This document shows, piece after piece, positions 24,127-36,416 of a stretch of DNA of 64,000 nucleotides (its first letter is position 1; each line of letters opens with the position of its first letter). The notes under the pieces were generated by a model. It had not been told where the DNA came from and did no database searches. It saw only the letters and a list, made by a program, of their open reading frames with translations. The DNA is from Rhododendron vialii (Eukaryota > Streptophyta > Magnoliopsida > Ericales > Ericaceae), in assembly GCF_030253575.1 (NCBI RefSeq), contig NC_080564.1, positions 9,158,501 to 9,222,500 of the forward strand, in the 5' to 3' direction. Both the position numbers and the translations under genes were made by a program.

Positions 24127-27100
24127 TCAACTAGACTCGCAAGGAGTTGGCTGGCAATTCGGAGCTTCCATCTGATGCTCTACATCACTGCTTGGAGAAC
24201 ACAATGCATCATCTGCTTGAGGTTGGATAGGCACCAAGATCATACGTGTTGGAAGCTCAGTATCACCACCACTTTCCTTCTCATTTGAGCTAACATTGTT
24301 GGCGGCCATTTCACTTCCTTGTCCATTACCACCACCATCGCTCGAATTCACTACCCCACTAGCCGCTACTGGCCCACTAGGCCACCCGTTGGCATAATCC
24401 CCACCGTTAACAGTTTGCATTACACTTCCTTCATATGTACCATTACCATAAGTCGCACCCATTTGCTCATTATCCCAACCATTCATGTTGGCGTTCATGT
24501 ATGGAGGATAAAATACAAGATATTGATACACTATTGGGCTCAAATTAGGAAAACCTTCCCCGTAGGGGGAGTTAACTCCATAAGGGAAATGACGCCCAAA
24601 GCTACCTGACGATATCTCACAACCTAGGGCTGTATTATTACATTTGTTAATGCATATATGCCTGCTATTCATGTCCTTAGGCTTAGCCCTTTTTACTTCC
24701 ACATTTTTATCATTCAACTCATAAAATCTTCTTTGCAACACATTGTCCACAGCTTCTTTGGAATCAAAAGTGATAAACCCAAAGCCCCTGGGTTTGTTCG
24801 TTTCCTTGTCACACATCACAACCACATCTGTAGTTGCACCGAAACGCTCAAAGAAATTCTTGAATTCTTCTTGAGTTATGCTTGGTGGTAAACCCCCAAC
24901 GAAAATCTTTTTAGCACTCGAAGGTTTCATCTGCTGATTCTCGTACCTCTCACATTTGGGTTGCGCGTGTTTGACCTCTACCTATACATCCAATGTTCAA
25001 AGAATCGATAAGAACCAAAGCAAATTATCTCCTCTACCCACACATTCACCATTCACAATACTAGTCCAAAAAATTAAAAGAAAGGAAAAAAAAACCCACA
25101 AGAACCATACAAATTATCACCTCTACCTTAATATTCACAAAATCAAAATAATATTCCCTCCGTCCCTAAATAAGTGTCCGGCGCATAAAACTAGGCCTTC
25201 AAAAAGATGCATTTGTTTCGGTAAAAAAATTAATTTTTTTCACAAATCAATAGATAGCAATGAGTTCTATTAGATTATGAAAAAAAATTAAATTTTTTAA
25301 TAAAAAAATGCATGTTTTGTAAAGCCTAATTTTGCGCGTCAGACACTTATTTAGGGATGGAGGGAGTATAAGGAATAAATGAATAGAAATTTACCTAAAC
25401 ATCCTATTCAAAAATATAATAATCACAAATAAAACATGCGTAACTTGGTAGTCCAAAAAGTTATCCCCCCCCCACCCCCCCTCCCCCCCCTTTTTTTTTT
25501 TTTTTAAATATGGGAGATGCTTTACATGTATACCCCTAATTTAAACTTGATGAGAATAATAAATATAATATTCACCCTTTTGCGAATGTCTTCCCATAAT
25601 AGTCAAGATTTATTCTTTCTTCCATAAAGTTTATTTGAATGCAAAATTTGTCTCTATCTATATCTATAATGTTGAAAAATATCTATAATGTTGAAAATCA
25701 CTGATATCTATATTTTGTTATAGCTATGTAATACAATGATGGAATCAGTTTTGCACTTCTCATTTTCCTTTTGTTTCAAACCCATCCATTTGTAACTATT
25801 TGAGTACATGTTGGTTCTTGGAAGGAAAGACAAATAACTCTTGGAATAGACAGAGTTACAGTACAAGTTCTTGCAGATTTGTTTTAACACTGTCCCCTAA
25901 AAGATAAGTATTTAGCACACCATTAACCTTGTGAGTAGCCCATTTGAAAAATCGCAGAGAACTATTTGTAGAATGGAGATATTCTTCAGTTTTACCACAG
26001 ATTGTAGATAAGAATTTACTACATATATAACTGAATTTTTCATTGCTGTAACATCAGTTATCTGGTGAGCATCACCACAAAATAGAGTTGTTTTTATTAC
26101 TCTAAAATGAAAAACCGTTAGATACGAAGATTCTGTGAACGGGGAAAACAAAAAACTGAAAATTTTTCATTAACAAAAATGAGAAAGTCACAAGCTTCCA
26201 AAAAGTAAAAAATTCATGATACGCTATTATATGACTGGTGTGAGAATTCCACATCAAAGATTGTTTTAAATAGTCAAAATGCATATAGGCACTTATGATC
26301 TACATACACAACATAAATCGCATCAGCCACTGCGACGACGGAAAATTCTCATTTTGACACAAAAAGTGAGAAATTTCAAGATGAGAATAGCTCATATGCA
26401 AATATGTTTGTTTAACGCATAAAGAAAGTCACAAACTTTAAATGATCCAACAAACCAGGAATTTTACACTTCCAACGAACCAAGCATACTGAGTAATTAG
26501 GTAGTCAATTTAAGTTCTTAGTCGATTCTGAACACCCAGTTCATGCTTCCCCTAAATATGACATGAGAATTTTCCTCTTGATTATATCAAGTACGTTGAC
26601 AACTTGATTGGTTGACAAAAGTTTCACCCATTTATTCCATGACCGTAAGGCTCTTTGGACATATTTTGATACTTCTCCATATAATTCAGTTACTTCTATT
26701 GGTTTGCATGAACTGAAATATAGGGTTTCAGGCTTCGTTCGTGTTCGAGGGTTTATTGTCGTTACCAATTTGAGCGCCATAGGAAATGTCAAAACAGAGG
26801 AAATCTTGAGGGTGTTTTGGTGAACCTATACTCCATAAGTTGCTCTCGTCAGAGCAATAGGCTCCTGTCCAGTCTTACTTTCTGTCCAATCCGGTCCAGT
26901 TTGGACCATTTGTGGGCCCTTGCGCACAACAATAATCGAAGCCTTTGGCTGATCATCTGAAAAGACCAATTAAGCATAATCGCCTTGGTCTGCCTTTTTA
27001 GAGCTCACCGGGTATCAACCATGCCAAAAATCACATTAATAGGATACCAACAACGAAATGCATTAAGCTCCAAATAATTATGTCAAATGAGCTGCAATCC

Positions 27101-28067
27101 AGTGTTACACATTTTTTTTACAATCTTAATGAATGTCAATAGTACATCAAACAGTCTTCGATCAAAGTGATTTTTGGTATGGTCGATGTTCTCGGCGAGC
27201 TCTAAAAAGTGAATGGTTCTGATTATTGTTTTAGGTTCAGGAAAGGCCCACAAATAGCCCAAACTGAACCGGATGGAATGAGACTGAGCAGAGCCCGGTC
27301 CGCCCAAACAGAACCAAATGGGATGAGACTGAGCAGAGCCCGGTCCGGCTTCATTCACCCTCGGCAATGGTATGCTCATTCCAGGTCACATGTTTATGAT
27401 CAAAATCGTTTATTTTGTCTAGATTCAGTTGTTAGAAGACTAGGCAAATTTTCAGCTCAAGCAGGATATTGACAAGTGTTTCATCTAGTTTTTTTTTTTC
27501 TTCAAAATTCTCAACCGAAAGTGTGAACTTTTAGATCACGCCCTTATTGATATTTGATTGGACTCATTTTTTGCATTATCTCTTAACAACTGAATATGGA
27601 CCAAATGAATGATTTTAATTATCGATGTGAGATATGAAATGAGCAAACTCTCACGAGAGGATGAACAAAATGGGGTTGAACAAAATTGACGGCCCACCAC
27701 AAGAACAAAATTAAAAATGAAGAACCCACAAAAATCCTGAAAAAAAATATCAGGAGTGCAAAAAATATCCATGACAAAATCACGAAACAACAAAAGAAAC
27801 GCACATGAAAAGAAGTGATGAAAAGCAGAGACAGAGGTTGCATGGGCGAACCGTTCTCCCGAGGATGGTGTGCACGCCGTTAATGACTTCTTTAGCGACA
27901 GATGGTTCTTCGAACTTCACGAAACCGAACCCTCGTCCATTGCCAGTGATTCTATCTCTGGGAATCTCGATTTCCTTCACTCCACCATAGTTCCCGAAGT
28001 ACTCCCTCAACGTCGCTTCGCTCGTCTCCTGTGCGATTCCCCCAATGAACAACTTCCTTTCGTCCAT
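24127..28067 (-). CDS. Two-RRM RNA-binding protein (Musashi/hnRNP1-like)
   Basis: Two exons, 28067-27852 and 24981-24127, are joined in phase 0 across a 2.87-kb GT-AG intron, giving 356 residues. RRM1 spans about residues 4-80, with RNP2 KLFIGGI at 5-11 and RNP1 GRGFGFVKF at 44-52. The intron splits RRM1 between LGRT and VEVKHA. RRM2 spans about 96-172, with RNP2 KIFVGGLP and RNP1 RGFGFITF at 137-144. The C-terminal half is Gly/Asn/Tyr-rich and of low complexity. The paired RRMs match plant hnRNP1/Musashi-like proteins, which bind RNA in the nucleus or cytoplasm; the RNA targets cannot be inferred. ATG 28067 gives MDERKLFIGG, as in relatives; ATG 28085 would add six residues. Confidence 0.9.
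25154..25366. mobile_element. Stowaway MITE in the hnRNP intron
   Basis: TTCCCTCCGTCCCTAAATAA at the left and TTATTTAGGGATGGAGGGAG at the right are near-perfect terminal inverted repeats, extending inward through AAGTGTC and TAGGC/GCCTA. TA flanks both ends (25152-25153 and 25367-25368). The size (213 bp), ends and TA duplication are classic Stowaway (Tc1/mariner). It sits in the single intron of the hnRNP-like gene. Confidence 0.92.
25465..25505. repeat. Poly-C/poly-T tract
   Basis: Interrupted C runs are followed directly by 15 T, in the hnRNP intron. On the gene's strand this is an A-run followed by G-runs. Confidence 0.9.
27257..27346. repeat. Two-copy tandem repeat, 45 bp
   Basis: GCCCAAACTGAACCGGATGG and GCCCAAACAGAACCAAATGG start 45 bp apart; both continue to TGAGACTGAGCAGAGCCCGG. 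Located in the hnRNP intron, near its 5' end. Confidence 0.9.
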
Positions 28068-29697
28068 TTCCGTAGATATCCACACACTAAAAACCCTAGA
28101 GGACGGAAGAACAGAGGCGAAACAGAGTAACGTTTTGATTACGTTTTCTTACGAGCACTTGGAAGTGTTGCATGCTTTACTATGGTGTTTCATTAGAAGC
28201 AAAACTCCCGATCGAAGAGATACGGTAGGAGTTAAGTACTCATGTCAAAGTAGGAAAAATCTGCTAAGTGGGATTTTAATTGGCGTCGTTATTGGGTTAA
28301 GTCAGATTATGTGCTTATCCTATACGAAGGTGGAGGGTATCGAGAGTTTGTGTTTGTGTTGAACAAGTAACTGTAAGACTAAGGCTCCGTTAGTAAAAAG
28401 CGAAAAAAAAAAGAAAGACTAAGGCTCCGTTTCACTATGATTGTTGGCGAGACGGGGCCTAAGAAGATTTATAGTATATTTGTATGCGTTGTTATTTAAT
28501 TTATGTAGAGCGAAAAACATGGATACATTGTTGAAGTGTCGTATTTTTAGTGGTCGATAGTCCTTAAGATGATTGACGTGAGCTAATATAGCTGACATTT
28601 CATTCAGGGTGCCGAGTTATTACTCGTCCCTGACCCTCCATCTTTTTTATCTTGATCTAGATCAATTTTTGGAATAACTCTACCGCTACTACACATTAAT
28701 TACCAGTCATTCCTTATTGCCATATTGAATTTATTTTGACAAATTTTATATACTGTAGTTGTTAGATTAGAAGCACGAAATTCTAAAAGAAGAACTGAAC
28801 ATAGAACAAACTTTCCTAGTTTACCAATTGATCTCCGTTCCAAAACCAAAATAAATAAATTCTCATTTTTTGTTTAATTTGCAATGAGATTAGGATCTTT
28901 TGAAGGGTGTAATGAACAATTATAGTATTTTGAAACATAGATAAATGTATGTGTACAGTTTGAAATGTTATAGAACTACCACTAGAAACTGAACAACTAG
29001 TGCGGGGTGGAAAACATTTTTCCTGTTTCAAAACCAAAAATAAAAAAATTCAAAGGTTTGTGGTTAATTAAAGAGTTTTTCTTAAAACTATAGATGTTAT
29101 GGTGTATAGGAAATGGGAGCGTGCTGCAGTGTTGTACCTTGGGTACACCCCAAGCCTGAAAACGTGATTAGAATTCTTCAATTTTAGAGCTCGACGCTTA
29201 GAACAACCCCTAAAAAATCAAGTCGATTCTTATCAATGTCCTCAAAATTAATCAAGCTCAAAAATGGGATTCCTTCAAGTTACCAATTCCTGACCAAATG
29301 GTCGGGTAGTTCTATGATTGAGCTCTATGAAGTGGGCAGTTCTGATCGTGTTGAACTAGTCCAAAGTAAGCCAAGCTCAACCTTTCGCTTGGCACTTCAT
29401 CGTGCTCAACGAGTCGGTTTGGACCTATAACTTTCCAAATTGTAAGGGCCTAGTTCAGTGACTGGTTTATACTCGAATCAAAGTAATTGATCCATGGAAA
29501 TCATGAATATGTTACATGAAAAGGTTTCCACAATACCATAAATCTATACGCTTTTAATATAAGAGTATGTTATATTACAAGAATATATGCCCACAAGTGC
29601 ACCAAAGCAGAGTCCGTTGATCGTCTAGCTGCTTTTTTTTTTTACTACGATCTAGAGCAGCCTATGTAAACATCCAAATGACATAGCAGTAGCAGGT
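28068..29697. other. Spacer between hnRNP-like and PRXL2-like genes
   Basis: This should contain the hnRNP promoter and 5' untranslated region at the left and the PRXL2 3' untranslated region at the right. GACTAAGGCTCCGTTT occurs twice, near 28377 and 28416. Around 29160-29460 is GAGCTC/GCTCAA-rich sequence resembling the hAT-like repeats elsewhere. No gene is visible. Confidence 0.4.
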
Positions 29698-31189
29698 TCA
29701 GGCAACTGGAACTTTGCAACATATATTGAAGATATCATCTAAAGGGGCATGATCGCCTGTTCCCTCATCTTTCCTTGCATACAACAGCTGCTTCCCTTTA
29801 AACACAAACATGCCTCCCTAGAGAAACAGAAGCAGAACAAGGTAATTATAATGTTTGTGTAACCGATTCAACCACATGATTTGTGAACATAATCGTAGAA
29901 TACAGGGGAGGGTTCATCAAACCTGTTGCAAGACACTACTCTTGTCATCTGGGGTTGCTTTCAGTGTATAGTTCTTCAAAGATTTCTGCAGATCCTCAAA
30001 TCTCGAGAAAACTTTAGCCTGGAACATCAAAAGTGAATTTGGAAGGAATTTGGATGTCATCTGTATATATTTCAAACAGACCAATATAGCTTCTGTCGAA
30101 AAAGAAAGATGAGACTTACACTGGCTGGATTAAAAAATGTACGTCCAATCCCATAGTACAAGCCCAAGACATCATATGCCTAAGATAAAATCAAAAGTTT
30201 AAGAGTATGCTAGAGGTTGGTAAATAATTCGTGGGTTATGGAGATGGAGGCATAGGACTTACCTTGCGCTCAGGATCTGCATAAAGGCAATCCAATGGAA
30301 ATGGTAACTGGGTACATAAAATCAGGGAGAAAAGAATCAGTTCCAAGGATGAAGAAAACACCCATCGTACCCAAATGCATGAAGAGAACTACTGCGACCA
30401 CAATTTCATCCCAGTCCAAGGAAAACAAAGAACAAGGACAAGAAGAAGAAACACTTCACCAACTCCTTATTAGGATCATACTTGGAGGACCCATGTGCCC
30501 TCCAAGAAGAAAGGATATGATCGATTTCACTAAAATTTGCCGGTCGCACCATCCATCTCGCAGCTATTAATTGATGATGGCGTGGATTAAATGTTTCCAG
30601 GCTCCAGCATTCTACATTAGCAAATTATCCCTCAAAAAAAAAACAAATTCCCTCGAAGACTTCTCACCTTGTCAAAGGAAGATGCTCCATGAAGCACATT
30701 TCTTAAACAATTTTTACTTGCTAGCATCTTAGCAACATAACATCTCTACTAATCAACGGCTCCCCCGACTGTTCAATACCACATGTACCATGTACTTTTG
30801 TCCGATTATTTGCAAACAAAACAATGTTACAAACAGGGGAGACAATGATAAAGCAAAAGGGCTAGTCCCTTATGTTCGTACATAGCTCAATACCAGTAAC
30901 TATTACTCACAAATTTCTTCATTCTATACAATAGTTTCATGGCAGCACTCCTAGCTCCCAAAAATTTAACAATTTGGGAGTTCATAGCAATAAGTTAAAC
31001 AATAAGAACTAACCAGGTTTCCACGGTGACAACATAGGAATAATGCAAATTAACACAAAATTCAAGCAGTTTAAGAAATTGATATGGGGATGGACAAAGT
31101 TACCAGGTTTCAAGTGAGACGATTTGTTCCCCTTCTCTCATATTTAACCAACAAATGAAAACCAAAACAAAATGAAAGGGGGAAGTTTC

Positions 31190-31260
<71 letters not shown>

Positions 31261-34200
31261 ACATCTAGTCATGTATGCATACAAATCACATAAATGCAGT
31301 AACAAAGGATAAATCAACTTGTTTGTCGCACATTCAACTCTTACGGCCAGAATGTAACACAAATTTTAAGTCCATTTCCAGTAGTTGGAAGAAAATTAAT
31401 CTAAGACAAAATATCTCTGAAAAGTAGTTGAAGCTTCCAATAAATGGAAAACACGTTGGTAAAAGTTGAAGAGCTTATCAATTACTACCCTTTGCGTGCA
31501 ATACCAGTGGCACAGGAACACCACCACATAAAAAGCGAGCCATATGCATTCTTAACGGCACAACAAATTTGTCAACATAATGTGAATAAAGCATCCACTA
31601 GGACCACTACTAAGTAAGAAAAATGTTAAAAAAGATAATAAGAATATAAACCTGACCCACTTACCCATAACTGCAAAATATGATTCTTACAAATAATGTT
31701 AAATGTACAAGCATAGATGAAAAGTGAATTACCCTCTCAGCAAGAATACGAGCTTTGTTAGGAGTACCAACACCAACAGCAATCAGCTTCACACCAGCTG
31801 CGTCGAATTTCGGTTTTGATTCTTTGAGAGCTGAAGCAAGCTCCCAGCTATTACGGTCAATCAACAAAACAAAAGAACAGTGACTAAAATAAAACCTTGT
31901 TCCGTGGTAAATCAATTCTCCTATTTCTTAATGTAGTGTTTGGTACACTGGAATGTTTTTAAATGAATGGAATGGTCATTCCTAGGAATTTCCAATGGAA
32001 TTGCCGCTCGCCTAAGATGGTTAATTGTGATTCCATTTGTAATATACGCTGGGAATTTTTTTGGTGTACCAAACACTGAAAATTAGTATTCCAAGACAAT
32101 GACCATGCCATTCAAAAAGGTACATTCCAGTCAACCAAATGTTGGCATATAGTCCAGTCATCTACCAGCAAACGCATCCAAAGTGCCTCAAAAGTGCAAC
32201 CACAGCCATTCCCTAAAACAACAAAATGTGCTTGAGTTTAGAAGAGCACATTACATCAGTTAGAATAACATCATTTCCCTGTATCAAGGTTGCAACCTTC
32301 TCTAAAGAATAGCTTTTTCAGCATTCAAAGTGAAGCAACAAAAGAAGGTTGAAATATGATACAGAGTCCACAACAGTCTACAATAGCCAAACAAAATTAC
32401 AAACTTTATTATGAACTCAAATTTATCCACTAACCTTATCCAGTTGAATTCCCATGAGGCCAAATCGTGCAACCAAGTGTTAGTGGTTTATGAATCTCAT
32501 TCCAAGTGTATAAATAATACAGTAGCAAGCTCCTTCTGGATTATATTCCCTTTTCATCCAATCTCCATAATAATCATCTTTCTTTCTATTCCATTAAGGG
32601 ATGGAGGCACTGGCGGATGCAGTAGGACGCCAGGGGGTCACGTGCCCCACCTGCTTTTTTGAATAATCTCACTAAGAACCACCTATATAACTATGCGAGT
32701 AGTACTCTTGTTTAACCCCTTACAAATTGTACTAGTACCCTCCCTGTCACTTTTATACATAGTGCTATAATTTGAAGAACCAATAACACATAAAACTGTT
32801 CTTGAACAATGCTGGAAACTTTGGATGCATGCATAATATTTGCTAGATAATTTTAGAAACTATTCCAAAAGTACACATTACAAACTTTTTCGAAATTGTT
32901 GAATCCTCCACTAAATGGTTAAATCAAAATTTTGCAATTGTACTTGGTTGTGAAAAAAATGTTTTAATGCTTATAACTAAGATGTGACCCTCCTGCACTA
33001 AATTTCTGAATCTTCCTATTCCTTGTTTTGTGCAGGTTCATCCGCCACTGGATGGAGCCATGACTTGGGGTGAGGGTTCCAGGTTTTGAATATTTCCATG
33101 ACATACTACATATAAATATATATCCCCACAAAATTTCACAAAAACTTATGCAATGGCACCCCTGTAGACTAGAACATATCTAAGGCCTTAACATGATAAA
33201 TTCTCATTTTGTTTTATAGTGGTTCATCAGTTACAGTCATTTTATTGATGGAGCTTCATCCAGAAATCCTCGAATGGTGGCGGCGGGTGGCGTGGCCCGT
33301 GACAATGGGGGAAATTGGATCAGAGGTTTCTCAAGTAAGATTGGGAATGTGGATGCGTTGAGAGCTGAGCTTTGGGGTATTCGGCGGGACATCATGATGG
33401 TGCCGGACATGGGGCTACATCAAGCCATATTGGAAACAGACTCTCGGTTGGTCATACAAGCATTGTCAAAGTGTAATAACCACGACCGAAACTATAATTT
33501 GATTATGCTTATTAAACAAGACATGGGTTTGTTAAGGTATGGCAGTCTAATCTTTGTGTGGAGCGAAGCTAATGGGTGTGCTCATAAGTTAGCAAAGATA
33601 GGCTTGAAATTGGAGCCAAGAGAGTTAATCCACGAGCAAGCCCCTTTGGAGGTCCTGGAGCATTTGGGACACGATGTTGATGGCATTGGCAGATTAAGAT
33701 CCGTAGCTAGTAGTGGCTTTGGCATTCAAGGCTTTTTTTTGGAACATGATAGAAATGCAATGATAAAGGATAACAGTTTACAGACTACAAGGAGCCAAAA
33801 CGGGGAAATACAAGAACAAATATATACAAACAAAAAGGAGCTATATAAACAAAAGCTGAGGGTCAGTAGCAGCTCCGGTCCGAAAGGGGGTTCCTCTTGC
33901 AGTTGGAGTAGTAGTAGGAGACAGCAACGCCCGTTTGGCTAGGCAGTGGGCCAAGTGTGTGTCCTTGCGTTCAGGCTTCCGTTTGTAACCAAAAAATTAA
34001 AAATTTAAGAGTTCTACAGCAAGTGGAGATTTAAATATCTAACCAATTACAATGGGCCCCAAAATAATATAATAGTATAAACTTCCAAATTGTGAAAGAA
34101 ATCAATAAAGATAGGTTAAGTTGAAAAGTAAATAGCACAATTCATTGGTCATTTGTTTATATTTCTTGAGACTCAACGAAACTGATTCCATTTTATATCT

Positions 34201-34589
34201 GCAATTTAATTTTGCTTTCTACTTCTTTTTTGCGTTAAGGATTAGTATGCCGTTCTTTTACTAATGGAAATCATACCGCGACAAGAAGTAGAAAGAAATA
34301 ATCGAACCTCGTTTTGGTCCCACAGGTCTTTGAACATTACTGGTGCACCCGCCGCAGAAAAGATGTCAACTTCACCGAGTGCATCACTGATGTTGTCGCT
34401 CAACCCAGCAGTGGAAGCGGCAGCTCTTGCGGTGAGAGGAGACCCAATTCGCATCGCTGATTTTGGGGAATGGACGGCGGAGATGGGGTGGAAAGGAAGG
34501 GACGGAGGTTTAGATGGGATCAATCGGTGAGATGGTAACCTGGAAAGGGAGATTGGTGTAAACGCTATGTTCTGTGAAGATATCATCAT
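29698..34589 (-). CDS. Thioredoxin-fold PRXL2/AAED1-type protein, probably plastid
   Basis: Exons are 34589-34308, 32212-32166, 31847-31733, 30307-30263, 30179-30120, 30018-29923 and 29817-29698, giving 254 residues; all junctions are GT-AG and in phase. Residues 1 to about 50 are rich in Ser, Pro and Arg and lack acidic residues, like a chloroplast transit peptide. The AhpC/TSA-like domain spans about 70-245: VVALLRHFGCVCCWELASAL (98-117) holds the Cys cluster C107/C109/C110, followed by GVKLIAVGVGTPNKA and LPFPLDCLYADPERKAYDVLGL. The family resembles Arabidopsis At5g65840-type proteins and is presumed to be a redox/antioxidant protein; its substrate is unknown. Intron 1 (32213-34307) carries a hAT element and an antisense LINE fragment, intron 2 an inverted-repeat element, and intron 3 a long GA microsatellite. 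Confidence 0.92.
31193..31258. repeat. (GA)n microsatellite in PRXL2 intron 3
   Basis: About 33 GA units without interruption, one of the longest in the window. Confidence 0.97.
31936..32156. mobile_element. Inverted-repeat MITE in PRXL2 intron 2
   Basis: GTGTTTGGTACACTGGAATG at the left pairs with the complement of CATTCCAGTCAACCAAATG at the right, with further pairing of GGAATGGTCATT-like segments and of GTTTGGT/ACCAAAC inside. About 220 bp fills most of the 318-bp intron. Boundaries are approximate and no target duplication was fixed. Confidence 0.65.
32608..33050. mobile_element. hAT (Tip100-like) element in PRXL2 intron 1
   Basis: CACTGGCGGATGCAG at the left and TTCATCCGCCACTG at the right are terminal inverted repeats bounding 443 bp. 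GATGGAGG (32600-32607) and GATGGAGC (33051-33058) match at 7 of 8 positions as a hAT duplication. No transposase. Same family of ends as 18822-19147 and 37043-37575. Confidence 0.85.
33220..33942 (+). pseudogene. LINE-derived RNase H (RVT_3) fragment, antisense in PRXL2 intron 1
   Basis: An open frame from the codon after TAG 33217-33219 reads WFISYSHFIDGASSRNPR, then MVAAGGVARDNGGNW (ATG 33274), and runs to a stop at 33942. The first 130 residues match the RNase H-like domain at the C-terminus of plant LINE polyproteins: Asp of FIDGAS, Glu of LRAELWGI and Asp of ETDSRLV are present. The fourth acidic position is His in ANGCAHKLAK, where plant copies usually have AD. The last 90 residues are not recognised. 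No reverse transcriptase precedes it. It is a truncated, probably inactive remnant opposite in strand to the host gene; a domesticated RNase H gene is a less likely alternative. Confidence 0.75.
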
Positions 34590-34626
34590 CGCTATCCCGA
34601 ATTTAATAGATAAACTCTAGGATCTG

Positions 34627-34649
34627 GAGAGAGAGAGAGAGAGAGAGAG
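34627..34649. repeat. (GA)n repeat upstream of PRXL2 start
   Basis: About 11 GA units, 38 bp before the PRXL2 start codon on the gene's strand, so within or near its 5' untranslated region. Confidence 0.9.
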
Positions 34650-35303
34650 CCACGACTGCCAAATACCAGTAATTTTGTGAGGCGGGAGAAAGTCAGCTGA
34701 GAAGTGAGAATTTTGTTCACCATTGCTTTATTCTCTTTGTTCACACTCTGGAGTGTATACTACTTGACCAGACCGTTTAGTGTTTTCCAAATTCATTTTG
34801 AAGAGGTTGTAACAAAATTTAACTTAATCGAATATTGATAAGTATTTTATTTAAAAAGTATATTTATTTAATTTAAAATCGTTGACTAACAAATTAAATT
34901 TTTGACTCAAATGCTTACCAATATTTCATTAAGCGGAATTAACGTTATCGTTTATTATAATATAATGAAAATGTGGAATGAGTGCATCATCACGAGGATG
35001 AACAAAGCAATGATGAATAAAATGAACTGATTTGACAGATTTGTCTTCTTTTGGTGGGGCCGATTCGGTTCATAACAGGCCCAAATTTTGTGGTAATCGT
35101 CCAGGCCCATTTTTTCAAAGCCCAAGCCCCTTTATACTAACTTTCTACGTATGACGGTCTTCGTGAATGATGTGTGCTTTTACTGGGCATGAATCATGGT
35201 ACCCTGGTTTTTGAGTCTTACAAGCCGTTAAGTAAAATTACTCTTTTATTCTTTTTAAAAAAAGTCTTACAGGCTGTTTGGGAGAGGGAAATTTATTAAG
35301 AAA

Positions 35304-35522
35304 GGGATAAAAAAGTAGATAATCAAAACGTAAACCATTGGATTGGGTTGGGTGGGGAGGGGAGGGGGGAATTGTAATTTGAAGAATAAGAAGTTTTTAA
35401 TTAAGAAGGGGATAGAAATTAATTATGGACGGGATAGAAAAGTAGATAATTGAAACGTAAATCATTGGGTTGGGTGGGAAGGGGAGGGGGGAATTGTAAT
35501 TTGAAGAATAAAGAGTTTTTAA
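35304..35522. repeat. Two-copy tandem repeat, 128-bp period
   Basis: GGGATAAAAAAGTAGATAAT (from 35304) and GGGATAGAAAAGTAGATAAT (from 35432) start matching units that both pass through GGGGAGGGGGGAATTGTAAT and end GTTTTTAA. Differences are mainly single substitutions. Confidence 0.88.
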
Positions 35523-36289
35523 ATATTCATCCTCATCAGTCATGTCACGTAAGTTTTCACGGAATTTGTACTATATATACATGGTGAAAGTACGGGCAAT
35601 ATTGGGTTTATTTTGAAGTGAGGATGAATACATAAGTCGAGTATGAACTGAGGATGGATATTTAAGTACCCCATTGAGCAATTGGGGAATGAGGACTGAT
35701 TTGTGGTCTATCTCGATCTGGAATAAATAATCTAATTGAAGAGGGAGTAGGATAAGCTAATTTGGGTATGTTATCCTTGCAAAGATGGGTAGACTCAATT
35801 TAACTACTCCTAGTCCCTATCCCAAACAAAAACTTCTCGTTCTGCTAAATTTTTTATTTTTTAAGTACTTATTTTTTCCTTTACGAGGATGGAGCCTTAT
35901 TCTTATCCAAATTAACTATTACTAACGAAAACTTAAGTTTTGTTATGCAATAATGGTGGATCGAGCGCTCGTTAGAATAGTAGGAGTAGTACTAATTATT
36001 GGTGACGGTTGGGGAGCAATTTTAAGGCCATGGGCCTCCCCCTTTTAATTGCCCCCTCATTTCTTTTGGGAAGGCAAAAGTACAATGAGAGAAAAGGAAC
36101 TGGGGGCGTGCTGAGCACCATCCCGCTCGTTCATCTTGGCAATTGATGATCCGGATTTTAAAACAAACTCTTTTAAGAAAGAGTTAAAATTCGGACTATC
36201 CAAAATATTTTTGAACGGCTGAGATTGCACTGCACCGCCCTGCGTTCGAGAGAAGAAAATTAGAAAAAAAGAAAAAAAGAAGAAACACT

Positions 36290-36416
36290 CATCCCATTTC
36301 TCTAAAGAAAATAAGTACTTATTTTTTCGAATTAAAGGTAATGTATTGTGAGAGAATGATTTATCTCATAAAATGATAAATAAGTACTTAAAAAATAATA
36401 ACCTTTAACGGAACAT
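36290..36416. repeat. Fold-back repeat with AAATAAGTACTTATTT ends
   Basis: CTCTAAAGAAAATAAGTACT at the left and AAGTACTTAAAAAATAATAA then CCTTTAAC at the right are imperfect inverted repeats. The same arrangement is at 59375-59524, with a half-copy at 35826-35891. Confidence 0.6.
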
